64,000 nt of DNA from Gammaproteobacteria bacterium (GTDB lineage: Bacteria > Pseudomonadota > Gammaproteobacteria > Ga0077536). A program made the translations under genes and the position numbers. The notes beneath the pieces are model-generated. The model ran no database searches. It was not told the origin of the DNA and saw only the letters and a list, made by a program, of their open reading frames with translations. This document shows, in pieces, positions 43,751-53,750 of this stretch. Each line of letters opens with the position of its first letter. The stretch's first letter is position 1. Where the stretch lies: NCBI GenBank assembly GCA_009692265.1, contig SHZM01000010.1:1-64000 (forward strand), written 5' to 3'.

Positions 43751-44743
43751 ATGCCATCCCCTGCAATTGTGGTTGACGATACCCGCTTAATCGCGCTCGC
43801 CCGGGCGGTATTAGAGGTCGAGGCACGCAGCATCACTAACTTGATTCCTCAAGTAAATGATCAATTTGTGGCGGCCGCTCGCTATATGTTGGCGTGCGAA
43901 GGACGGATAGTTGTGCTTGGCATGGGTAAATCCGGGCATATCGGCGGCAAGATTGCGGCGACTTTCGCAAGTACCGGTACGCCGGCGTTTTTTGTCCATC
44001 CGGGCGAGGCCAGCCATGGTGATATGGGGATGATTACGACTCAGGACGTCGTGTTCGCTTTGTCCAATTCTGGTGAGACCGACGAGTTGGTAGTCCTCGT
44101 ACCATTGTTGAAACGCCTTGGGGTCCCTCTAATCGCCATGACGGGTAATCCCAAATCGACTCTGGGCGAGTCAGCCACGATCCATATCCACGTTGCGGTG
44201 GAACAGGAAGCGTGTCCGCTCGGGCTTGCGCCAACATCGAGCACCACCGCCGCACTGGCAATGGGGGATGCTCTGGCGATCGCACTGCTTGAAGCACGAG
44301 GGTTCACCGAAGAGGATTTCGCTCGCTCCCATCCCGGGGGCATGCTCGGACGACGCCTCTTGTTGCGGGTGAAGGAGTTGATGCACACCGGGGATGAGAT
44401 GCCGATGGTGAGCGGAAGCACTCGACTATCCGAAGCGTTGCTGGAAATCACCGGTAAGGGTCTGGGGCTCACCGCAGTGGTCGACGACGCGCACCAAGTA
44501 CTGGGTATTTTTACTGACGGTGATCTGCGGCGTGCTCTAGATCGCGGGATCGATGTGCGGGCGATAGTGATGGCCGATGTCATGACTGCGCGCTGCCGCA
44601 CAATACGTCCCGAGACCTTAGCTGCCGAGGCGCTTGCAATCATGCAAGAGAAAAAAATAAATGCACTGTTGGTAGTTGATGCTGGCAATACCTTAGTCGG
44701 CGTATTGAACATGCACGATTTGTTGAAAGCGCGCGTGGTATGA
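43751..44743 (+). CDS. kdsD: Arabinose-5-phosphate isomerase KdsD
   Basis: 330 residues: SIS sugar isomerase domain (G-M-G-K-S-G-H-I-G, S-G-E-T-D-E-L) then two CBS domains. Converts ribulose-5-phosphate to arabinose-5-phosphate, the first step to Kdo of LPS. Overlaps kdsC by 4 bp and heads the Kdo-LPS export-sigma-54 gene string. Confidence 0.96.
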   Translation: MPSPAIVVDDTRLIALARAVLEVEARSITNLIPQVNDQFVAAARYMLACEGRIVVLGMGKSGHIGGKIAATFASTGTPAFFVHPGEASHGDMGMITTQDVVFALSNSGETDELVVLVPLLKRLGVPLIAMTGNPKSTLGESATIHIHVAVEQEACPLGLAPTSSTTAALAMGDALAIALLEARGFTEEDFARSHPGGMLGRRLLLRVKELMHTGDEMPMVSGSTRLSEALLEITGKGLGLTAVVDDAHQVLGIFTDGDLRRALDRGIDVRAIVMADVMTARCRTIRPETLAAEALAIMQEKKINALLVVDAGNTLVGVLNMHDLLKARVV

Positions 44744-45279
44744 CGGAGCACGCGCCTTCGGATGTCATGGCGCTGGCTGCCGCTATCAAACTTGTCGTGT
44801 TTGACGTGGATGGAGTGTTGACCGACGGGCGCCTGTTACTAGGTCCGGCCGGCGAAGAATACAAGCAATTCCACGTCCGCGATGGTCATGGAATGGTCAT
44901 GCTACGAGAAACCGGCATCGAACTTGCGATCATCTCAGGACGAGAATCCCCGGTCGTGGCAAAGCGGATGGATGAACTCGGCATCCGTTTCGTTTATCAA
45001 GGCTGTCGCGAAAAGCTCGACGTATTGGACAAGCTCTGCGCAACGCTTGGCGTCGCGCACCAAGAAGTGTGTTTTGTAGGGGATGATTTCCCCGATCTTC
45101 GCCCGCTGCGCGCGGTTGGGCTCCCGATCGCGGTTGCAGATGCGCATCCCACGGTGTGCGCCGCGGCCCGCTATGTAACCCACACTAATGGGGGATTCGG
45201 TGCTGCACGCGAGGTAGCCGAATTGATCTTGCATGCGCAAGGGGCTCTCGCGCGCTTCATTAGCACTACCCGCGATTGA
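44740..45279 (+). CDS. kdsC: Kdo-8-phosphate phosphatase KdsC
   Basis: 179 residues, HAD phosphatase with D22-V-D24-G-V-L-T, K-R-M-D and G-D-D-F-P-D motifs and no cap domain. Releases Kdo from Kdo-8-P. Coupled to kdsD by ATGA; lptC begins 13 bp later. Confidence 0.96.
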   Translation: MTEHAPSDVMALAAAIKLVVFDVDGVLTDGRLLLGPAGEEYKQFHVRDGHGMVMLRETGIELAIISGRESPVVAKRMDELGIRFVYQGCREKLDVLDKLCATLGVAHQEVCFVGDDFPDLRPLRAVGLPIAVADAHPTVCAAARYVTHTNGGFGAAREVAELILHAQGALARFISTTRD

Positions 45280-45292
45280 TTTCGCTCGACTC

Positions 45293-45859
45293 ATGAAAAG
45301 GCCATGGCTCGTTGCGTGCATTACGACCATCCTTGGAATGGTGAGTTTCTGGTTATGGCGGCAGCTTGAAGATGACGGCGCGTTAGCGCGAATCCAAACG
45401 CACGAGCCCGATTACTATTTGCTCGAAATGGTTCGCCGCACGATGAATCGCGAAGGCGGCTTGCAAAGTGTGTTGTCAGCTGAACAGGTGTTTCATTATC
45501 CCGATGACGACACGACCGAGCTGGCCCACCCCCATATGGAGATCTACAATGGCGGGGAAAATCCCTGGCAAGTTGTCGCGGAACGCGGCTTAATCAAATC
45601 TGATAATGAAGTGGTCGTCTTGCAAGGTCGCGTTGAAATCTGGCGCGTAGACCAGCACGGTTGGCGTGAATTCGAAATCCTCACTTCGGAACTCCGCGTC
45701 TTCCCAAAAGTGCAATATGCGGAGACCGACAACGCCGCGACGATAAAAGGGCGATCTACCGTGACGAAAACGCGAGGTTTCCGCGCGAATTTCGAGCACA
45801 ACCGACTAGAACTCTTGGAGAAGGTCAGAAGCCGTTATGAAAAACGTCCTCCCTCTTAG
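45293..45859 (+). CDS. lptC: LPS transport protein LptC
   Basis: 188 residues from ATG 45293. One N-terminal membrane helix (about 4-20), then a periplasmic OstA-like beta-jellyroll. Bridges LptB2FG and LptA. The 3' end overlaps lptA by 23 bp. Confidence 0.93.
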   Translation: MKRPWLVACITTILGMVSFWLWRQLEDDGALARIQTHEPDYYLLEMVRRTMNREGGLQSVLSAEQVFHYPDDDTTELAHPHMEIYNGGENPWQVVAERGLIKSDNEVVVLQGRVEIWRVDQHGWREFEILTSELRVFPKVQYAETDNAATIKGRSTVTKTRGFRANFEHNRLELLEKVRSRYEKRPPS

Positions 45860-46379
45860 TCTGACGGCGCTGTGCCTAGCACTCTTCGCCAAGGGCGCTG
45901 TTGCGTTAGCCACTGATGTCGAGAAGCCCATCGAGATTGAAGCCGATTTCGCGGAGCTGGATGACCAAGCCGGTCGCACGACTTATACGGGAAACGTCGT
46001 CGTCGTACAGGGCACGATGCGTATGACGGGCGATAAACTGATCGCGAATTTTGACGAAGACCAGCAGCTAGTTGATGTCTATTTAAGCGGCAAGCCTGCG
46101 TATTTCAAACAAACCCCGGATGGCGACAAGCCTGAGATCGAAGGTGAAGGGTTGCAGATCGAATACAACCAGAAGAAATCATTGCTTTACCTAATCGAAA
46201 AGGCGAGCCTCAAGCAGGGCGAGCGACTGTTCGAGGGCTATCGCATCAATTACGACACTAAAAGCAGCATCATCACCGGGCGCGGCAATAATGCGACAGG
46301 AGCGGCTTCGAAGAACGGGCCGGCTTCGCGCGAGCGCGTGAAGGTGATCATTCCACCCAAGCGGAAAACCAGCGAGTGA
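45837..46379 (+). CDS. lptA: Periplasmic LPS-binding protein LptA
   Basis: 180 residues, signal peptide (cleavage near A-L-A-T) and the OstA/LptA jellyroll ([19 protein letters not shown]). Carries LPS across the periplasm. Overlaps lptB by 4 bp. Confidence 0.95.
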   Translation: MKNVLPLSLTALCLALFAKGAVALATDVEKPIEIEADFAELDDQAGRTTYTGNVVVVQGTMRMTGDKLIANFDEDQQLVDVYLSGKPAYFKQTPDGDKPEIEGEGLQIEYNQKKSLLYLIEKASLKQGERLFEGYRINYDTKSSIITGRGNNATGAASKNGPASRERVKVIIPPKRKTSE

Positions 46380-47107
46380 CGCCAACCGTTTTATCAGTTC
46401 GACATTTATCCAAGACCTATAAGTCTCGGGCGGTAGTCAAGGATGTCAGTCTAACCGTCAACAGCGGTGAAGTGGTTGGCCTGCTTGGCCCGAACGGCGC
46501 CGGCAAGACGACCAGTTTTTACATGATCGTTGGCTTAATCGCCGGCGAGGGCGGAACTATCCATTTAGACGATGAAGATTTAACGGACTTGCCCATGGAC
46601 CTGCGCGCGCGACGCGGGCTTGGGTATTTGCCGCAGGAAGCTTCGGTATTTCGCAAACTTACGGTAGAAGAAAACATCGCCGCAGTGCTCGAAATAAACC
46701 CCGAGCTCAGCCTGGATCAACGCACTCGGCGGCTAGAAGGGTTACTGCGCGAATTCCGCATTAATCACATCAAAACAAATCTCGGAATGTCCCTGTCTGG
46801 CGGTGAACGACGTCGGGTTGAGATCGCTCGCGCGCTTGCGTCCCAACCGAGATTTATTTTGCTGGACGAGCCATTCGCGGGGGTTGACCCGATTTCCGTC
46901 GGCGATATTCGACGAATCATTCAGCATTTGAGTCGTTTAGGGATCGGCGTTTTAATCACCGACCACAACGTACGAGAAACCCTTGGGATCTGCGATCGCG
47001 CTTATATCGTCAACGATGGACGCATTATCGCCTACGGTAATGCCGAACAGATCCTAGAAGACGAGCATGTTCGCGAGGTTTATCTTGGCGAGGACTTCAC
47101 ACTCTGA
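46376..47107 (+). CDS. lptB: LPS export ATPase LptB
   Basis: 243 residues from GTG 46376. ABC ATPase: Walker A G-P-N-G-A-G-K-T (38-45), signature L-S-G-G-E-R-R-R, Walker B I-L-L-D-E-P. Powers LPS extraction with LptFG. 144 bp separate it from rpoN. Confidence 0.97.
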   Translation: MTPTVLSVRHLSKTYKSRAVVKDVSLTVNSGEVVGLLGPNGAGKTTSFYMIVGLIAGEGGTIHLDDEDLTDLPMDLRARRGLGYLPQEASVFRKLTVEENIAAVLEINPELSLDQRTRRLEGLLREFRINHIKTNLGMSLSGGERRRVEIARALASQPRFILLDEPFAGVDPISVGDIRRIIQHLSRLGIGVLITDHNVRETLGICDRAYIVNDGRIIAYGNAEQILEDEHVREVYLGEDFTL

Positions 47108-47251
47108 GTGGGGCGATACCGCGGTTTCTCCAGCGCTCCGGCGGTCAAGCGATCGAGCGTTCTTAGCAGCGACCCCTTCCGGCTTCGGAAGATTGCGCTA
47201 CACTACACGTACGCAAGATGTGTTCCGCTTCTCCGGGCTTTACGCTAGACC

Positions 47252-48745
47252 ATGAAACAAACGCTGCAGCTTAAACTTGGCCAGCAGCTGACTATGACAC
47301 CTCAGTTGCAGCAGGCGATCCGCCTGCTGCAACTCTCTTCGCTCGAACTCAGCCTCGAAATACAACAGGCGCTGGATTCCAACATGATGTTGGAGCTCGA
47401 GGATGAGGAAGATCACTTCGAAGCGCCGGATCTTGTCGCCCCCGAGTACTCCGTCGCCGAGTATGAGGCCGAGGAAAGTGATTTTGGCGGCGACGACTGG
47501 GAATCCAGCGCACCGTCGACCACCGAGGATATCCCCGAGGAACTTCCCGTTGATAGCGACTGGGAGGATCTCTTCGATAGCACGTTACCGCAAGGCGCGC
47601 CCGCCAACCCCAACGACGACGACGCCAGCTTTGAGACTGCGAGCGCTCATCAAGAGAGTTTGCAGGAGCACCTACTGTGGCAAGTTAATCTTTTGCCGAT
47701 GACAGAGCTTGACCGCCGTATCGCTCACGCGGTGATCGATGCGATCAATGACGCAGGCTACCTCGAAATCGACATTGACGAAATCAAGGACGTCGTCGTG
47801 CGCGACACGCAGGAGGCGGTGCTAATCGAAGAAGTCGTCGCGGTTCTTAAGCAAATCCAGGCACTAGACCCAGCCGGAGTCGGTGCCCGCAATCCACAAG
47901 AATGCTTGCTGCTGCAGCTACGACAATTTGCAGTCGAGACGGCATGGCGCGAAGAAGCAATCCGGGTCTGTGAAGATTATCTGGAGCTCCTGGCGGCGCG
48001 CGATTACCCGCAACTGATGCGACGTTTGAAACTCTCACAGGAAGAACTGCGTCAAGTCATCACTCTTGTTCAATCGTTGAATCCGCGGCCCGGATCGACC
48101 TTCGGTGACTCCAAAACCGAATATCTAGTGCCAGACGTATTTGTTAGGAAAGTGAAGTCACGCTGGAAGGTTGAACTCAATCCTCAAACAATTCCGCAGG
48201 TACGTATTAATCCTTATTACGCCAGCATGATTCGTCGCGCGGAGAATGGCGCTGCGAACAATTCGCTGCGAACGCATTTACAAGAAGCTAAATGGTTTAT
48301 CAAAAGCCTCCAAAGCAGAAGCGAAACCCTGCTACGCGTAGCGACCGCGATTGTAGAGCGTCAGCGTGCGTTCCTAGATCACGGCGAGGAAGCAATGAAA
48401 CCGCTGGTTCTTCACGACATCGCCGAAACTCTCAGCATGCACGAATCAACGATTTCGAGGGTAACCACGCGTAAATACATGTACACCCCGCGCGGGACTT
48501 TCGAGTTGAAATATTTCTTCTCAAGTCACGTAGCAACGTTATTAGGTGGGGAAGCATCATCAACGGCGATTAGAGCGGTTATTCGTAAACTGATCGCGGC
48601 CGAAAATGTAGGCAAACCTTTTAGCGACAGCAAAATTGCATCGATCTTACTCAAACAAGGAATCAATGTGGCGCGGCGGACTATCGCGAAGTACCGGGAA
48701 GGCATGCAAATTCCGCCTTCTAATGAACGTAAGCAACTGGCTTAA
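47252..48745 (+). CDS. rpoN: RNA polymerase sigma-54 factor
   Basis: 497 residues. Glutamine-rich activator-interaction region at 1-50, an acidic linker at about 50-130, core-binding domain, and the RpoN box [10 protein letters not shown] at 474-483. Serves activator-dependent promoters; none of its activators is in the window. Confidence 0.97.
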   Translation: MKQTLQLKLGQQLTMTPQLQQAIRLLQLSSLELSLEIQQALDSNMMLELEDEEDHFEAPDLVAPEYSVAEYEAEESDFGGDDWESSAPSTTEDIPEELPVDSDWEDLFDSTLPQGAPANPNDDDASFETASAHQESLQEHLLWQVNLLPMTELDRRIAHAVIDAINDAGYLEIDIDEIKDVVVRDTQEAVLIEEVVAVLKQIQALDPAGVGARNPQECLLLQLRQFAVETAWREEAIRVCEDYLELLAARDYPQLMRRLKLSQEELRQVITLVQSLNPRPGSTFGDSKTEYLVPDVFVRKVKSRWKVELNPQTIPQVRINPYYASMIRRAENGAANNSLRTHLQEAKWFIKSLQSRSETLLRVATAIVERQRAFLDHGEEAMKPLVLHDIAETLSMHESTISRVTTRKYMYTPRGTFELKYFFSSHVATLLGGEASSTAIRAVIRKLIAAENVGKPFSDSKIASILLKQGINVARRTIAKYREGMQIPPSNERKQLA

Positions 48746-48856
48746 GTGTGCGAATTCCATCTTCCTTCAACACAACAAAGGTAGCTTTAATTTTAAAAAT
48801 AGGCCGGACTCCTATTGTCCCTCTGTTATCAACCCGTAACGACTAGGGAGCATGCA

Positions 48857-49174
48857 ATGCAACTCAACATAACCGGCCTTCACCTAGAACTCTCGCCGGC
48901 TCTAAATGATTACATTAAAACTAAACTTCAAAAGATTCAGCGCCATTTCGATCATGTCGTTGACGCCCACTTCGTTCTAGGCGTCGAGAAGCAGTTGCAC
49001 CACGCCGAAGCGACGATCCATGTCTCGGGCAACACAATCCATGCGATCAGTCAGCATGCCGATATGTATGCGGCAATCGATTCAACGGTCGACAAGCTCG
49101 ACCGACAAGTCAAAAGGCATAAAGAGAAAATTACCGATCACCACCCACGAATAAACATTAAACATGAACCGTAG
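48857..49174 (+). CDS. hpf: Ribosome hibernation promoting factor, short form
   Basis: 105 residues from ATG 48857, the size of short HPF/YhbH. S30AE/sigma-54 modulation fold: I-T-G-L-H-L-E-L-S-P-A-L at the start, D-M-Y-A-A-I-D and R-Q-V-K-R-H-K at the end. Helps dimerise idle ribosomes. ptsN, usually next in this gene string, is absent before rapZ. Confidence 0.94.
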   Translation: MQLNITGLHLELSPALNDYIKTKLQKIQRHFDHVVDAHFVLGVEKQLHHAEATIHVSGNTIHAISQHADMYAAIDSTVDKLDRQVKRHKEKITDHHPRINIKHEP

Positions 49175-49260
49175 GCGAAGTCGTAAGCTAAGGTCGAACA
49201 GCGCCAGGCGAAATAGCGCCCTGCGTGACGTGACGATAGGCTAATCGGATCCAGGACTCT

Positions 49261-50121
49261 ATGTCACTACAACGATTCGTTATCGTTTCCGGGCTTTCAG
49301 GGGCGGGGAAAACGATTGCTCTACACGCTCTCGAGGACGCCGGATTTTATTGCGTCGACAATCTACCCGCCGGATTTCTTGCTGATTTCGCTGACTTCGT
49401 CCGCCACAGTCCGTTGCCGCATTACACGCGGGTCGCGGTAGGAATTGACGCGCGTAATCCGGACACGGACCTGCGGAAGCTTCCAGAGATCTTGGATTTA
49501 TTAAAGACCCACGAATTAAAAGTCGAGGTGCTTTTCATTGAAGCAAGCGATCAGGCGTTGATTAATCGCTTTAGTGAAACGCGGCGACGGCATCCATTGT
49601 CGACAACCGAGACGCCACTTCGTAAGGCAATTTCACTCGAACGCGCCGTGCTCGAGCCCGTCATCGCGCGCGCCGATCTCAGGATCGATACGACGCATAC
49701 CCATATTCATGAATTCCGAGCCCAGATACGTGCGCAAGTGAGTCCACGGGAAAGTGGCTCACTAGCCGTGCAGATCTGTTCGTTCGGATATAAGAACGGT
49801 ATCCCGCCGGATGCGGATTTCGTGTTCGATGTACGTTGTTTACCGAATCCGCATTGGGATCCTCAGTTACGCGAATTGTCCGGTCGCGATCAGCCGATCT
49901 GCGATTTTTTAGAGCACACGACCTACGCGGGAGAGATGCTAAGCGAACTCATTGCATTACTAGATCGCTGGATATCTCGCTTTGAACAGGAAGACCGGAG
50001 TTATTTAACCATTGCCATCGGCTGCACTGGTGGTCGGCACCGCTCGGTTTACATTGCCGAGCGCCTAGCCGCTCACTTTAGAGCTAAGTGGCATATCGTG
50101 TTAACCCACAGAGATCTTTAA
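49261..50121 (+). CDS. rapZ: RNase adapter / P-loop protein RapZ
   Basis: 286 residues. P-loop G11-L-S-G-A-G-K-T18 and the C-terminal G-C-T-G-G-R-H-R-S motif that binds glucosamine-6-phosphate. In E. coli it controls GlmZ/GlmY small RNA decay and amino-sugar synthesis. Its rpoN-PTS context is conserved. Confidence 0.96.
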   Translation: MSLQRFVIVSGLSGAGKTIALHALEDAGFYCVDNLPAGFLADFADFVRHSPLPHYTRVAVGIDARNPDTDLRKLPEILDLLKTHELKVEVLFIEASDQALINRFSETRRRHPLSTTETPLRKAISLERAVLEPVIARADLRIDTTHTHIHEFRAQIRAQVSPRESGSLAVQICSFGYKNGIPPDADFVFDVRCLPNPHWDPQLRELSGRDQPICDFLEHTTYAGEMLSELIALLDRWISRFEQEDRSYLTIAIGCTGGRHRSVYIAERLAAHFRAKWHIVLTHRDL

Positions 50122-50172
50122 GGAGCCTAAAAATTAATTTCGGGTCGTTGACCGGATGTTTAAGTCGAGACT

Positions 50173-50442
50173 ATGCTAACAATCAACATCGAGATAATAA
50201 ACCGCTTAGGGTTGCACGCTCGCGCAGCGGCCAAGTTCGTTCAAATTGCCGCCGGTTACACCTGCGAAATCGCCGTTGAGAAAGGCGCGAAGAAAGTCAA
50301 CGGAAAAAGCATTATGGGCCTGATGATGCTAGCTGCCTCAGAAGGCTCAACGCTTGCGATAACCACAACCGGAGATGATGCGGACAGCGCATTAGCAGCG
50401 CTTATTGATCTCATTAACAGCAAGTTCGGAGAGTCTGAATGA
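50173..50442 (+). CDS. ptsH: HPr-type phosphocarrier protein (NPr/HPr)
   Basis: 89 residues with phosphorylatable H15 in G-L-H-A-R and S46 in G-K-S-I-M, both at canonical positions. In the rpoN neighbourhood it probably serves the regulatory nitrogen PTS rather than sugar uptake. It overlaps ptsI by 4 bp. Confidence 0.95.
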   Translation: MLTINIEIINRLGLHARAAAKFVQIAAGYTCEIAVEKGAKKVNGKSIMGLMMLAASEGSTLAITTTGDDADSALAALIDLINSKFGESE

Positions 50443-52172
50443 CATTTTCTCTGCACGGCGTCGCTGTCTCGGGCGGCATCGCGATAGGAAATGCTTACAT
50501 TATCGTCCACGACGAATTTGAGGTTCGGGACAATTTAATCGAGCCGAGTCAAATCGATGCAGAGGTTGTCAGGCTACACGCTGCGATCGACGCTACGGCA
50601 TCCCAGCTCCGAGCGATGCGGGAGAAAATACCGGCGAACACTCCGTCCGACGTGGCTGCGTTTATCGACACCTATCTTCTGATGCTCACCGATACGACGT
50701 TATCCGATGAACCCATTCGTATGATCCGCGAGCGACGGCATAACGCGGCGTTCGCATTGAGAAATCAGCGCGACGCGATTGTCGCCGTGTTCGAGCAAAT
50801 GGATGATCCTTATCTTCAAACTAGGCATGATGATGTCGACCACGTGGTTAATCGTATTTTGCGCACCCTTTTTCGAGATGACTTGACGAGAACCGATGAA
50901 AATACGCAACGAATGCAGGGCGCAATCCTGCTTGCGGATGATCTCGCACCAGCCGACGCTTTATTGATGCAGCACTACGGGGTCCTTGGTTTTGTCACTG
51001 AATACGGTGGCCCGACCTCCCATACTTCTATTTTGGCGCGCAGTTTGGGAGTTCCGGGCATCGTTGGCGTCCACCATGCGCGCCGCTTCGTGCACGATGG
51101 CGAAGTCCTGATTATCGACGGCAACGAAGGAGTTGTGATTGGAGATCCCGATCAGCGAACCCTCAATCACTACCGTCGAAGGCTCGATGAACGTCTCAAA
51201 TATGTCGCAAAGCTCAATAAGCTTAAGCGTGCGCAGTGCGTAACACGCGATGGCGTGGCCATTGAACTCCAGGCAAATGTCGAGTTGCCAACCGATTTTG
51301 CAGCAGCTCGAGAGGTCGGCGCGAGTGGTGTGGGATTGTACCGAACCGAGTTTCTGTACATGAACCGAGTGGATATTCCAACTGAAGACGAACACTTTGA
51401 CGCCTACAAGCACTTGGTCGAAACAGTGAGAGGTGTTCCGGTCACAATTCGGACTATGGATATCGGAGGTGATAAGCAGGTCGACCCGGCGCTGACGAAT
51501 CGAGCAAAAGGTGCCAACCCAGCCCTGGGTCTTCGCGCGATTCGCTTAGGCCTAAAAGAACCTCAACTTTTTGTCCCGCAAGTCCGCGCGATTATAAAAG
51601 CGTCGGCGTTAGGCGCTGTACGAATGATGATTCCGATGCTGTCCCATATCGACGAAGCAAAGCAGGTTCGAGAGATCGTACGGTCCATCCAACAGGAGTT
51701 TAAATCTGGGGGTGTGGCCTTTGATCCTGGGATGCTCGTCGGGGGCATGATTGAGGTGCCAGTTGCAGCGATCTACGCCGATGGGTTTGCACAAGTCTTG
51801 GATTTTTTCTCGATCGGTACCAATGATCTTATTCAATACGCAATCGCAATCGACCGCGTGAACGATGAAGTCAATTATCTCTATGATCCGTTGAATCCCG
51901 GCGTGTTGCGATTAATCGCGATGACGATTAAAGCTGGCCAAAAAGCCAAGGTCCCGGTTGCGATGTGTGGAGAAATGGCTGGTGATGTTCGTTGCACGCG
52001 GATGCTGCTTGGCATGGGCTTGGAAGCCTTCAGCGTTCACCCCGCGATCCTATTGGAAATAAAGCGCGTGATTAGCGATACCGAACTTCAACACGTCAGG
52101 TCGATCGCGGAGAAAGCACTGAAAACTACGGATATGGATCGGTTCAAGGACTTGCTACAGCAGCTTGGTTAG
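50439..52172 (+). CDS. ptsI: Phosphoenolpyruvate-protein phosphotransferase (enzyme I)
   Basis: 577 residues: swivelling domain with the phospho-histidine H195 in G-G-P-T-S-H-T-S, then the PEP-binding barrel (G-L-Y-R-T-E-F-L, G-T-N-D-L). No N-terminal GAF domain, so not PtsP. Passes phosphate from PEP to the HPr encoded just upstream. No permease genes are adjacent. Confidence 0.95.
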   Translation: MTFSLHGVAVSGGIAIGNAYIIVHDEFEVRDNLIEPSQIDAEVVRLHAAIDATASQLRAMREKIPANTPSDVAAFIDTYLLMLTDTTLSDEPIRMIRERRHNAAFALRNQRDAIVAVFEQMDDPYLQTRHDDVDHVVNRILRTLFRDDLTRTDENTQRMQGAILLADDLAPADALLMQHYGVLGFVTEYGGPTSHTSILARSLGVPGIVGVHHARRFVHDGEVLIIDGNEGVVIGDPDQRTLNHYRRRLDERLKYVAKLNKLKRAQCVTRDGVAIELQANVELPTDFAAAREVGASGVGLYRTEFLYMNRVDIPTEDEHFDAYKHLVETVRGVPVTIRTMDIGGDKQVDPALTNRAKGANPALGLRAIRLGLKEPQLFVPQVRAIIKASALGAVRMMIPMLSHIDEAKQVREIVRSIQQEFKSGGVAFDPGMLVGGMIEVPVAAIYADGFAQVLDFFSIGTNDLIQYAIAIDRVNDEVNYLYDPLNPGVLRLIAMTIKAGQKAKVPVAMCGEMAGDVRCTRMLLGMGLEAFSVHPAILLEIKRVISDTELQHVRSIAEKALKTTDMDRFKDLLQQLG

Positions 52173-52354
52173 CTACACTTGTCTAAATGTCAGAGACCGC
52201 TTACAGATTTCGACGTTGCCCAGACGCGACAAGGGGGATCGCGCTGACTTAGGTCGGTAATCGCTGAATTCTGAGCGGTTTGCGGGGATTTTAAGCATTA
52301 AATTTACTTAGATCGTTAATGCGTTGCGGCTCAGGTCTGTGTTATTCTTTGCGT

Positions 52355-52378
52355 CAATAACAACATTTGTTGTTATTG
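52355..52378. promoter_or_regulatory. 24-bp palindrome upstream of the OmpA-type lipoprotein
   Basis: CAATAACAACA and TGTTGTTATTG are perfect inverted arms around a TT centre, in an AT-rich island 56 bp before ATG 52434. The symmetry suits a dimeric repressor/activator site overlapping the promoter. The 260-bp gap between ptsI and this gene holds no other feature I can support. Confidence 0.5.
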
Positions 52379-52433
52379 TGCAACAGCTTGATATGTCAAA
52401 TCTTCGTCTTGAATTAACGTGGGAAAGCTCGAA

Positions 52434-53090
52434 ATGGATAAACGATTCAAAGCTGGAATAGCGCTATCGTTGAGCGTGCTGCTGGTAGGCTGCGCGAATC
52501 AAGGAGTTAAAGCGCCACATATTCTGTGTCCGCTAGTCGGTGCGGTCGCGGGTGCAGGCATTGTCGCCGCTGCGGCAGACTCTGATGATCCCGAAGCCTA
52601 CGTCGCGGGTGCCGCGCTAGGCGGTGCTCTTGGTTATTTCTTCTGCCGCGACAAACCGGAACCAACGCCGATCGCCGCAGCGCCAGCACCAGCACCGAAA
52701 CCAGCTGCTCCGCCGCCGCCAGCACCTGCCGCGCCGGAAGCCGGTACTAAAATCGTAAGCCTCGACGGCACCAATTTCGATTTTGACAAAGCGACTTTGC
52801 GCGAAGATGCGATTACTAAACTCGATCACGCCGTGCAGGTCATGAGTGACAACCCAGGTATCAAGGTTAGCGTTGAAGGCCACACCGACAGCGTTGGCTC
52901 GGATATGTACAACCAGGGCCTGTCGGAACGCCGTACCAAGTCGATCGTCGATTATATGGTTGGTAAGGGCATCGATAGCGCGCGTCTAATTCCCGTAGGT
53001 TATGGCGAAAGCCGACCGGCTGCGTCGAATGACACAGACGAAGGCCGCGCGCAAAACCGCCGTGTCGATTTGATTGTGGCCGGAGGCTAA
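52434..53090 (+). CDS. OmpA-family lipoprotein with glycine-zipper-like segment
   Basis: 218 residues from ATG 52434. Lipoprotein signal with L-V-G-C20, a small-residue-rich stretch (L-V-G-A-V-A-G-A-G-I-V-A, then A-G-A-A-L-G-G-A-L-G-Y), a proline/alanine linker, and a C-terminal OmpA domain (G-H-T-D-S-V-G-S-D, N-R-R-V-D). Outer-membrane anchored, binding peptidoglycan. Distinct from Pal at 38247. A palindrome precedes it and a strong terminator follows. Confidence 0.88.
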   Translation: MDKRFKAGIALSLSVLLVGCANQGVKAPHILCPLVGAVAGAGIVAAAADSDDPEAYVAGAALGGALGYFFCRDKPEPTPIAAAPAPAPKPAAPPPPAPAAPEAGTKIVSLDGTNFDFDKATLREDAITKLDHAVQVMSDNPGIKVSVEGHTDSVGSDMYNQGLSERRTKSIVDYMVGKGIDSARLIPVGYGESRPAASNDTDEGRAQNRRVDLIVAGG

Positions 53091-53128
53091 AGCAACCCCC
53101 AGCGCCCATCGACTAGCTAAGCGCAATG

Positions 53129-53163
53129 TAAAAGGCCCTCCATGCGAGGGCCTTTTACTTTTC
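53129..53163 (+). terminator. Rho-independent terminator after the OmpA-type lipoprotein
   Basis: AAAAGGCCCTC-CATGC-GAGGGCCTTTT followed by ACTTTT: an 11-bp stem and T-rich tail. A-rich on the left arm, so it also works for the convergent DUF2782 gene. Confidence 0.9.
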
Positions 53164-53217
53164 AGAGCGTGAGTTCTAAGGACGATGAATCGTTTTGCCC
53201 AGCGGCGTCCGGGGAGA

Positions 53218-53619
53218 TTACCAGCTGAAGATCACCCATTGTGGGACGACCGGGTCGTTATAAAGACTGCTCATCTTGGATTCCATTAAGCCATCGCCGT
53301 CTTTGTCGACTAGGTAGTACGGTTTACCTACCACCGGTACGACTTTAACCATATAGAGCCTGCCGTTGAGCCGGTATTCCTCAATCGTCGCATCTTTTTT
53401 CTGAACAATCGTGACGTCGGGTTCGAGCTCTTCTTCGTTTCTACGCGTTTGCTCTTCATCGGCCTCGGTATTGCCCAAGATAGGCGTACCGTCTTCTATA
53501 GGTGCCGGCGGCGCAGGCGCCGCTTCAGGAACATCAAGGAGGCCATCGGGATCGGCGCTGGAAAGCCCAACGTGCAAACAGAGTGTGCCGAGGAGCAGGG
53601 CATTTACGAATCGACGCAT
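53218..53619 (-). CDS. DUF2782-family exported protein
   Basis: 133 residues with a signal peptide (cleavage near S-S-A-D), an acidic proline-rich middle and the C-terminal domain I-E-E-Y-R-L-N-G-R-L-Y-M-V-K-V-V-P, then P-Y-Y-L-V-D. DUF2782 genes frequently stand divergent from polA, as here. Function unknown. Confidence 0.85.
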   Translation of the reverse strand: MRRFVNALLLGTLCLHVGLSSADPDGLLDVPEAAPAPPAPIEDGTPILGNTEADEEQTRRNEEELEPDVTIVQKKDATIEEYRLNGRLYMVKVVPVVGKPYYLVDKDGDGLMESKMSSLYNDPVVPQWVIFSW

Positions 53620-53750
53620 GAGGGCTTTCTCGTGGCCATTTTATGGCATGGTTGGTTGCACATAGCATAACATCTGTCGTGCCGATGATCCGCTCATAAA
53701 AGATGCTCCACACGAGCGATCGACGCTTCCTATGGACAACGGACGTGCAT

